From contig JBBQRS010000081.1 of the NCBI GenBank assembly GCA_038214535.1, positions 1 to 22,126 on the forward strand: a stretch of 22,126 nucleotides of DNA, written 5' to 3'. Shown piece after piece: positions 16,722-22,126 of this stretch; position 1 is the stretch's first letter; each line of letters begins with the position of its first letter. Made by a program: the position numbers and the translations under genes. Under the pieces are notes generated by a model. It had not been told where the DNA came from, ran no database searches, and saw only the letters and a list, made by a program, of their open reading frames with translations. The stretch comes from JBBQRS01 sp038214535 (lineage in GTDB: Bacteria > Chloroflexota > Anaerolineae > CG2-30-64-16).

Positions 16722-17660
16722 ATGCCTCGTGTACTTCTCGCCAACTCCGTCGCAGGCGCGGGGATGCCCGCGGCGGTAGCGCTGTTGACCGCGTGCGCGC
16801 CCGGGCTGGATGCGATTGAGGCCGGGATTCGTCTGGTCGAACTCGACCTGACGGTGGATAGCGTGGGCGTCGGCGGCCTGCCCAACCTGCTCGGCGCAGT
16901 CGAGCTGGACGCCAGCATCATGGATGGACGGACGCGGCGGTCCGGGTCGGTCGGCGCGTTGAGCGGGTATCCACACGCCATCTCCGTGGCGCGACAGGTG
17001 ATGGAACGACTGCCGCACGTCCTGCTGGTCGGCGATGGCGCAGCCCAATTCGCCCGGGAGTGCGGCGAGACCCCCGGCGAGACCTTGACGCCGGATGCGC
17101 AGCAGAAATTGCGCGAATGGCTCGCCGGGGCGACGGATTCCGGCATACCCGCCGAAGACCGGATTGCGTTGGCGCGCTACTCTTCGGGGGCGGAAGGGCC
17201 GCAATCGCGACCGGAGCGCACCGGCGGAACAACCACGTTTCTCGCGCTCGATGCGCGGGGCGATTGCGCCTCCGGGGTCAGCACCTCCGGCTGGGCCTAC
17301 AAATATCCGGGCCGGCTGGGCGACTCGCCCATCATCGGCGCAGGGAACTATGCCGACAACCGCTATGGCATGGCGGCCTGCACCGGCCAGGGCGAGTTGA
17401 CGATCCGCGCCGGCACAGCCCAGTCGGTGGTGCTCGCCATGAAAATGGGCCTGTCGGTATGCGACGCGTGCCATGAGGCCGCCGATGACCTGCGCGCCTT
17501 GCAACGCGATTTCGGCGGGAACGTGACCATTCACGCCATGAGCGCGGCGGGCGAAACCTGCGTGCTCGGCATCGGCGCCGGCGCATCCGCCGGTTATTGG
17601 TATTGGGACGAGACGCTGGCCGCGCCCGAAGAGCGTCCAGTAGACCGCACAGACTGGTAA
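16722..17660 (+). CDS. glycosylasparaginase-like N-terminal nucleophile hydrolase
   Basis: A 312-residue Ntn hydrolase of the N4-(beta-N-acetylglucosaminyl)-L-asparaginase / isoaspartyl peptidase family, whose precursor cuts itself to expose a catalytic threonine. By alignment with human glycosylasparaginase the nucleophile is T170 in TGGTTTF; the supporting residues T188 (STSG), R198 and D201 (GRLGDSP) and T221 (CTGQGE) are all present. The residue before the nucleophile is Gly, as in isoaspartyl peptidases, not Asp as in typical glycosylasparaginases. No signal peptide is seen. ATG at 16722 is chosen; GTG at 16716 is also possible. It lies 7 bases after uxaE, probably translated by reinitiation. 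It may split GlcNAc-Asn or another beta-aspartyl bond. Confidence 0.85.
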   Translation: MPRVLLANSVAGAGMPAAVALLTACAPGLDAIEAGIRLVELDLTVDSVGVGGLPNLLGAVELDASIMDGRTRRSGSVGALSGYPHAISVARQVMERLPHVLLVGDGAAQFARECGETPGETLTPDAQQKLREWLAGATDSGIPAEDRIALARYSSGAEGPQSRPERTGGTTTFLALDARGDCASGVSTSGWAYKYPGRLGDSPIIGAGNYADNRYGMAACTGQGELTIRAGTAQSVVLAMKMGLSVCDACHEAADDLRALQRDFGGNVTIHAMSAAGETCVLGIGAGASAGYWYWDETLAAPEERPVDRTDW

Positions 17661-17699
17661 TCAACCAGAGATTCCAAATGTAGGCGCTTATTTGACATT

Positions 17700-17769
17700 G
17701 GAGTCGAGGCTTCAGCCGGTTTTTCCGGCAATAAGAGCCATGCGCTTGACCGACTAAAGCCTCGACTCC
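17700..17769. repeat. palindromic intergenic repeat related to the 62-base family
   Basis: The arms at 17700-17720 and 17749-17769 (21 bases each) match except at two positions, around a 28-base spacer. The core GGCTTCAGCCG is shared with the repeats at 8781 and 15024, but the outer arm (GGAGTCGA) differs. Both mismatches are G-U wobbles on minus-strand RNA and C-A mismatches on plus-strand RNA. It separates the Ntn hydrolase from the SDR gene and ends 23 bases before the SDR start. Confidence 0.8.
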
Positions 17770-17792
17770 GGGTATATATAGAAAGCAGAGCG

Positions 17793-18638
17793 ATGGATTT
17801 ACAAGAGTTGACGCGTCTTTACAATTTCACCGATCGCACGTTTGTGATCACCGGCGGCGCGGGCGTGTTGGGCGGTGAAATCGCCTGCGCGCTGGTGGGG
17901 TGCGGCGCGAATGTCGCCATCCTGGATCGCAGCCCAGAACTGGCCGAACGGCTCATCCATCGCATCGAGCGCATGGAGCAACCCGGCATCGGTCGGGCCG
18001 CCGTCGTCTATGGCGACGTGCTCGACCGGGAGAAGCTAGTCGAGGCGCGGGGTGTGATTCAGGCAGAGTTCGGCGGCATATATGGTCTCATCAACGCGGC
18101 GGGCGGCAACCGGCCCCAAGCCACGTCCTCCGCGACGCAGCCCTTCTTCGACCTCCCGGATGACGCACTGCGCAGCGTCTTCGAGTTGAACATGATGGGC
18201 ACGGTCCTGCCGTCGCAGATCTTCGGCCAGGCGATGCAGGAGCGCGGCGAAGGCGTAGTCCTGAACTTTTCGAGCATGAGCGCCATGCGGCCGCTGACGC
18301 GCGTGCCCGCGTACTCGGCGGCGAAGGCCGCCATTTCCAACTTCACAGGGTGGCTTGCCGTGCACATGGCGCAGGAATATTCACCGCGCATCCGCGTCAA
18401 CGCGCTCGCGCCCGGTTTCTTCCTCACCGAGCAGAATCGCTTCCTGTTGACCGACGAAGCCACCGGCGCGCTGACGGCGCGCGGTGAGTCCATCATCGCG
18501 CATACCCCCATGGGACGTTTCGGCGACCCAGAAGACCTGCTGGGCGCCGCATTATGGCTGCTGTCGCCGGCATCCGCCTTCGTCACCGGCATCGTCGTGC
18601 CTGTTGACGGCGGCTTCTCGGCGTTCAGCGGCGTTTAG
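17793..18638 (+). CDS. SDR-family oxidoreductase, probable D-mannonate (fructuronate) oxidoreductase
   Basis: A 281-residue short-chain dehydrogenase with a complete set of motifs: TGGAGVLG at 20-27, NAAG at 101-104, N133, S161, Y174 and K178, and a normal VDGG C-terminal tail (272-275). The stretch PGFFLTEQNRFLL (207-219) resembles the D-mannonate oxidoreductases of the SDR type found in Bacillus-like uronate clusters. That enzyme reduces D-fructuronate to D-mannonate with NAD(P)H, exactly the step after UxaE, encoded two genes upstream. The ribosome binding site is weak (AGCAGAG) and a palindromic repeat ends 23 bases before the start, so expression may be tuned there. The HAD gene follows after 12 bases. 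The family is certain; the substrate rests on one motif and the context. Confidence 0.8.
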   Translation: MDLQELTRLYNFTDRTFVITGGAGVLGGEIACALVGCGANVAILDRSPELAERLIHRIERMEQPGIGRAAVVYGDVLDREKLVEARGVIQAEFGGIYGLINAAGGNRPQATSSATQPFFDLPDDALRSVFELNMMGTVLPSQIFGQAMQERGEGVVLNFSSMSAMRPLTRVPAYSAAKAAISNFTGWLAVHMAQEYSPRIRVNALAPGFFLTEQNRFLLTDEATGALTARGESIIAHTPMGRFGDPEDLLGAALWLLSPASAFVTGIVVPVDGGFSAFSGV

Positions 18639-18650
18639 AACGGAGGAATC

Positions 18651-19553
18651 ATGGCATCTTATCCCGAAGCGGCTCGCCCGTTGGCAGAACTGCAACCGAC
18701 TGCGCCCTTCTTCGTCGGCATTGACTCGGACGGCTGCGCGTTCGACACGATGGAGATCAAGCACAAGGAGTGCTTCTGCCCGAACACGGTCAACTACTGG
18801 GATCTCCAGGCAGTCTCCAAATACGCGCGCGAGGCGGTGGAGTTCGTCAACCTCTACTCGAAGTGGCGCGGCATCAACCGCTGGCCCGCGCTGGTGATGA
18901 GCCTCGACCTGCTGCGCGAGCGGCCCGAAGTGCAGGCGCGCGGCGTCCACATCACCGAGGCCAACCGGCTGCGTGAGTTCATCGCCTCCGGCAAGCCGCT
19001 CAGCAACGACGGGTTGACGGCCTATCTCGCGGAGCACCCCGATCTCGAGCTAGAGACGGCGCTGGCATGGACGGTCGCCGTCAACGCGAGCATTGCGGAT
19101 ATGGTACACGGCATCCCGCCCTTTCCTTATGTCAAGCAAAGCCTGGAGATGATGCGCGGCACGGCGGACGCCGTCGTCGTTTCGGCCACCCCGACCGAAG
19201 CGCTCAACCGCGAGTGGCAGGAGCATGATATCGCGCAGTATGCGCGGGTGATCGCCGGGCAAGAGTTGGGCACGAAGAAGCAGCACCTCGCGCTGGCGGC
19301 GAAGGACAAATATCCCGACAGTCACATCCTGATGATTGGTGACGCGCCGGGCGACATGGCTGCGGCGCGCGCAAACGGCGCGCGCTTCTTCCCGATCAAC
19401 CCGGGCTACGAAGATGCGTCGTGGGAACGGTTCTACCGCGAAGGGTTCGGGCGCTTCATCACCGGAACTTACGCAGGCGCATATGAGGCAGCGCTGATCG
19501 CCGAATTCGAGCGCTTGCTGCCCGAAACGCCGTCGTGGAAACTCGTAGTCTAG
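18651..19553 (+). CDS. HAD-superfamily hydrolase
   Basis: A 300-residue haloacid dehalogenase-like phosphatase. All four HAD motifs are visible: DSDG at 25-28 (nucleophile D25, acid/base D27), S178 in VVVSATP, a lysine at 209 or 210 and GDAPGD at 230-235. The long insert between motifs I and II (about 35-165), mostly helical, is a cap domain that would set the substrate. It is cytosolic, and sugar phosphates are the natural guess in this cluster. GGAGGAA lies before the ATG, and the gene follows the SDR by 12 bases, so the two are cotranscribed. The cap is larger than in phosphoglycolate phosphatases, and I do not recognise a named subfamily. Confidence 0.85.
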   Translation: MASYPEAARPLAELQPTAPFFVGIDSDGCAFDTMEIKHKECFCPNTVNYWDLQAVSKYAREAVEFVNLYSKWRGINRWPALVMSLDLLRERPEVQARGVHITEANRLREFIASGKPLSNDGLTAYLAEHPDLELETALAWTVAVNASIADMVHGIPPFPYVKQSLEMMRGTADAVVVSATPTEALNREWQEHDIAQYARVIAGQELGTKKQHLALAAKDKYPDSHILMIGDAPGDMAAARANGARFFPINPGYEDASWERFYREGFGRFITGTYAGAYEAALIAEFERLLPETPSWKLVV

Positions 19554-19638
19554 CCCCTCGTGGGCGTCGGCGACGGGTACAAGGCCCTACACTACGGAAT
19601 TACAGGATACACACTCAAGTGCGAAGGAGCCATCAACG

Positions 19639-20658
19639 ATGAAAGCATTGGTTTATGAAGGACCGTGGCAAATGCCGGTGCGAGACGTCGCGGAGCCGCA
19701 ACCGGGATCGGATGAAGTGGTCGTGGCCGTCAAGGCCGTAGGCGTCTGCGGCTCGGACGTGCATGGCTACACCGGCTCAACCGGGCGACGTATCGCGCCG
19801 ATGATCATGGGGCACGAGTTCACCGGCGTCGTGTCGGCGGTGGGCCAGGGCGTGCAGACCAGCAAGGTCGGCGATCGCGTCGTCGTGCAGCCACTGACCA
19901 CCTGCGGCGTGTGCGCGAATTGTCGGGCGGGCATGTCGAACGTCTGCACCAACCGGACGGGCCTGGGGATGATGGACGTGGATGGGGCCTGGGCCGACGC
20001 CGTGCGCGTGCCGGTCAAGCAGCTCTACACCCTGCCAGCCGAAGTCAGTTGGGAGCAAGGCTCGCTGGTCGAACCGCTGTCGGTCGCGCTGCACGCCATC
20101 AACATCACGCCGATCGTGTTGGGCGATACGGTGGTGATCTTCGGCGCGGGCACTATCGGGCTGTTCGCCCTGCTCGGCGCGCGGCTCAAGGGCGCAGGAA
20201 ACATCATTGTGAGCGACCTCAGCCCGCATCGCCTTGCAAAAGCGAAGCAGATGGGCGCGGACGTGGTCGTCAACCCCGCCGAAGAGGACCTGGCGGAAGT
20301 CGTCAAGCGCGTCGCCGGCGCGACGTCCGCGCCGATTGTCATCGAGGCGGTCGGCGTCGGCCCCACGGCCAAGCAGTCCATCGAGCTCGTCAAGCCGGGC
20401 GGCAACGTGACGTGGATCGGCAACTCGCAGCCGATGGTGGAGATACCGATGCAGAAGATCGTGACGCAGGAAGTCACCCTGCGCGGCACGTACGGTTTCA
20501 CCATCGAGTTCGAGCGCTCCATCGAAGCCATCCGCGCCGGGCGCGTGGACGTGGAACAGATCGTCGAAATGACCGCGCCGTTGGACAAAGGCGCAGAGAT
20601 CGTGGACAGCATGGCGAAGGGCCAGATTCCAGCCATCAAGGTCATCCTGAACCCCTGA
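19639..20658 (+). CDS. zinc-dependent medium-chain alcohol/polyol dehydrogenase
   Basis: A 339-residue medium-chain dehydrogenase of the sorbitol / threonine / galactitol-phosphate dehydrogenase type. Catalytic-zinc residues are C37, H59, E60 and E145; structural zinc is held by C89, C92, C95 and C103. The cofactor fold has GAGTIG at 169-174 and D193 at the end of the next strand, which favours NAD over NADP. Such enzymes oxidise a secondary hydroxyl of a polyol or sugar acid to a ketone in the cytosol. GAAGGAG precedes the ATG by 9 bases. It follows the HAD gene after 85 bases with no visible terminator, and a palindromic repeat lies after it. The substrate is unknown; an aldonate or alditol fits the neighbours. 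Confidence 0.9.
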   Translation: MKALVYEGPWQMPVRDVAEPQPGSDEVVVAVKAVGVCGSDVHGYTGSTGRRIAPMIMGHEFTGVVSAVGQGVQTSKVGDRVVVQPLTTCGVCANCRAGMSNVCTNRTGLGMMDVDGAWADAVRVPVKQLYTLPAEVSWEQGSLVEPLSVALHAINITPIVLGDTVVIFGAGTIGLFALLGARLKGAGNIIVSDLSPHRLAKAKQMGADVVVNPAEEDLAEVVKRVAGATSAPIVIEAVGVGPTAKQSIELVKPGGNVTWIGNSQPMVEIPMQKIVTQEVTLRGTYGFTIEFERSIEAIRAGRVDVEQIVEMTAPLDKGAEIVDSMAKGQIPAIKVILNP

Positions 20659-20669
20659 CGGTGATGATA

Positions 20670-20734
20670 ACCACGGAATACACGGAAAAAAGCAACGATA
20701 TGTTTTCTTCCGTGTATTCAGTGTATTCCGTGGT
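20670..20734. repeat. palindromic repeat built on CACGGAATA units
   Basis: The outer 14-base arms (20670-20683 and 20721-20734) are exactly complementary. The left side carries one and a half units (ACCACGGAATACACGGAA), while the right side carries an extra unit (20708-20720), so alternative pairings are possible. It starts 12 bases after the dehydrogenase stop. Its design matches the CAGGAT repeat at 170-235, short units iterated and inverted, but the sequence is unrelated. Confidence 0.75.
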
Positions 20735-20787
20735 AGACGGATTCTTGGATGGACGCTAAACCGGCTGCGATAGAGAAGAGGTGATCC

Positions 20788-22062
20788 ATGACCATCGGCA
20801 AGGGTGGGACAGATCGTTACCTGGAAGAGGCGGAGGCGCGGGAGATCGTTGCCCAGGGCTTCGCGACGTGTAAGGTGGCAGGCAAGCGCGTCCTCGTCAT
20901 CATCCCGGACGGCACGCGCACCGCGCCCCTGCCGCTCATGTTTCGCCTAATCCATGATGCGATCGGCGATCAGGTCGCCGCGCTCGATTATCTCATCGCG
21001 CTGGGCACGCATCAGCCGATGAGCGAAGAAGCGATCGCGCGCCGCGTGGGCGTCACGGCAGAGGAGCTGGCCGCGGACTACGCCGGAGTACACATCTACA
21101 ATCACCGTTGGGATGACCCGGACGCGCTCACCACGCTGGGCGTGATTTCACCCGAAGAGATCTTACGGCTCACCGGCGGGTTGCTCGAACAGGCCGTCCC
21201 GGTGACGCTGAACAAGATGATCCTCGCCTACGATCTGCTGGTGGTCTGCGGGCCGACCTTCCCGCACGAAGTTGTGGGCTTCTCCGGCGGCAACAAGTAC
21301 TTCTTCCCCGGCATCAGCGGCCCCGAGGTGATCAACTTCACGCATTGGTTGGGCGCGTTGCTCACCAGCAGCGCGACCATCGGCGTCAAGGATACGCCCA
21401 TTCGCCGCGTGATTGATCGCGCGGCCTCGCTGATCCCGCGCCCGAAGTTCTGCTTTGCGATGGTCGTCAAGGAGACCGCCGATCATCAGCCGGGGCTGGC
21501 GGGCCTCTATGCTGGCAGCCCGGAAGACGCCTATTCCGCCGCGGCCGATCTCTCGGCGCAGATCCACGTCCGCTGGGTCGAGCAACCGTATCAACGGGTG
21601 CTGGCCGTGATGCCCGAGATGTACGACGATTTGTGGGTCGGCGGCAAGGGGATGTACAAGCTCGAACCGGCGGTGGCCGACGGCGGCGAAGTCATCATCT
21701 ACGCGCCACACATCACCGAAGTCTCTTATACCCACGGCGCGGTGCTGGACGAAGTGGGCTATCACTGTCTCCCCTACTTCACCGAGCAATGGGATCGTTT
21801 CTCTCGCTTCCCCGCGGGGGTGCTCGCCCACTCGACGCACGTGCGCGGCCTGGGGACCTATGACCCGGCCACCGGCGAGGAGAAGCTGCGTGTCAACGTG
21901 ACGCTGGCGACCGGCATCCCGCACGAGCGATGCGAACAACTCAACCTGGGTTATCTCGATCCGGCGAGCGTGAACCTCGCCGAATGGGAAGGCCGCGAGG
22001 AGGAAGGCATCCTCATCGTGCCGAAAGCCGGGGAGATGCTCTACCGGTTACAACCAAAGTAA
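20788..22062 (+). CDS. LarA-family nickel-pincer racemase/epimerase homologue
   Basis: A 424-residue protein of the lactate racemase LarA superfamily, which uses a nickel-pincer nucleotide bound to a lysine to racemise or epimerise alpha-hydroxy acids. Against Lactobacillus plantarum LarA: DGTR at 41-44 (D72, R75), H75 in GTHQP (H108), H160 (H174), K170 in SGGNKYFFPG (K184, the cofactor lysine), H186 (H200) and K287 (K298). The spacing H160-K170-H186 equals that of LarA exactly. The LarA glutamine Q295 appears to be V284, arguing for a substrate other than lactate. Some members epimerise sugar acids such as gluconate at C2, which would suit this cluster. GAGGTGAT precedes the ATG. No larB, larC or larE is in the window. 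Confidence 0.88.
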   Translation: MTIGKGGTDRYLEEAEAREIVAQGFATCKVAGKRVLVIIPDGTRTAPLPLMFRLIHDAIGDQVAALDYLIALGTHQPMSEEAIARRVGVTAEELAADYAGVHIYNHRWDDPDALTTLGVISPEEILRLTGGLLEQAVPVTLNKMILAYDLLVVCGPTFPHEVVGFSGGNKYFFPGISGPEVINFTHWLGALLTSSATIGVKDTPIRRVIDRAASLIPRPKFCFAMVVKETADHQPGLAGLYAGSPEDAYSAAADLSAQIHVRWVEQPYQRVLAVMPEMYDDLWVGGKGMYKLEPAVADGGEVIIYAPHITEVSYTHGAVLDEVGYHCLPYFTEQWDRFSRFPAGVLAHSTHVRGLGTYDPATGEEKLRVNVTLATGIPHERCEQLNLGYLDPASVNLAEWEGREEEGILIVPKAGEMLYRLQPK

Positions 22063-22126
22063 CGCACCTCGCCTTGTCTCCCGCGGAGTGGGCCGCAGAG
22101 GATGGGCACACCCCCGGGGGTTAACT

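Noticed and set aside
17692..17780. Promoter upstream of the SDR gene from TTGACA (17692) or TTGACC (17746) with TATATA (17773)
   Set aside because: No -10 lies at proper spacing from the first, and the second pairing has a 21-base spacer, so neither is convincing.
19554..19638. Small palindrome CGTCGGCGACG in the gap between the HAD and dehydrogenase genes
   Set aside because: It has 5-bp arms only, no U tract and no second copy; expected by chance in GC-rich DNA.
22110..22121. Perfect 12-base palindrome ACCCCCGGGGGT near the right edge
   Set aside because: It is a short low-complexity C/G run that may be chance; the window ends before its context can be judged.
22102..22126. Possible start of another gene (ATG at 22102) at the right edge
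   Set aside because: Only a few codons are visible and the purine-rich stretch before it is too close to act as a ribosome binding site.

Overview
The window is high-GC bacterial DNA with long genes packed head to tail, short gaps, Shine-Dalgarno sites before most starts and near-consensus sigma-70-type promoters. It reads as an environmental, probably monoderm heterotroph. The gene content (GH38, GH4, Gfo/Idh/MocA, ThuA, LarA and UxaE homologues), the predicted lipoprotein form of two peptidoglycan enzymes and the many palindromic intergenic repeats suggest Chloroflexota (Anaerolineae-like). That assignment is an inference; the window holds no rRNA or marker gene to test it.

Layout: (1) 1-252, the possible last codons of an upstream gene and a palindromic repeat. 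(2) 253-1885, a minus-strand pair: an SDR oxidoreductase and a sugar-phosphate-isomerase-like TIM barrel. (3) 1886-2405, a 520-base divergent control region with candidate promoters on both strands, two structured repeats and several AAACCGG motifs. (4) 2406-10896, a plus-strand catabolic run: Gfo/Idh/MocA oxidoreductase, ThuA-like protein, GH38 alpha-mannosidase, GH4 alpha-galactosidase-type enzyme, RhaI-type L-rhamnose isomerase, class II aldolase, then an intrinsic terminator. (5) 11037-15002, a cell-wall pair, MltG and a class A penicillin-binding protein, both with lipobox-like N-termini. (6) 15194-22062, a second plus-strand catabolic run behind a near-consensus promoter: tagaturonate epimerase UxaE, a glycosylasparaginase-like Ntn hydrolase, an SDR resembling D-mannonate oxidoreductase, a HAD hydrolase, a zinc medium-chain dehydrogenase and a LarA-family nickel-pincer racemase/epimerase homologue.

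How it fits together (inference): the two catabolic blocks take apart a mixed heteroglycan. GH38 and GH4 release mannose and galactose. RhaI and the aldolase handle a deoxy sugar such as rhamnose. UxaE and the mannonate-type SDR route galacturonate by way of tagaturonate and fructuronate to mannonate. The remaining oxidoreductases, the HAD phosphatase and the LarA homologue probably act on sugar acids or sugar alcohols. Rhamnose, galacturonate and galactose together suggest rhamnogalacturonan; alpha-mannosidase plus glycosylasparaginase suggest N-glycans. The window holds no transporter, regulator, sugar kinase or KDG aldolase, so these must lie elsewhere.

The most interesting non-coding features are palindromic repeats in most intergenic gaps over about 100 bases (two copies differ only by changes that keep RNA pairing), a promoter set into a terminator ahead of mltG with a perfect 21-base palindrome behind it, and an AAACCGG motif concentrated in the gaps.
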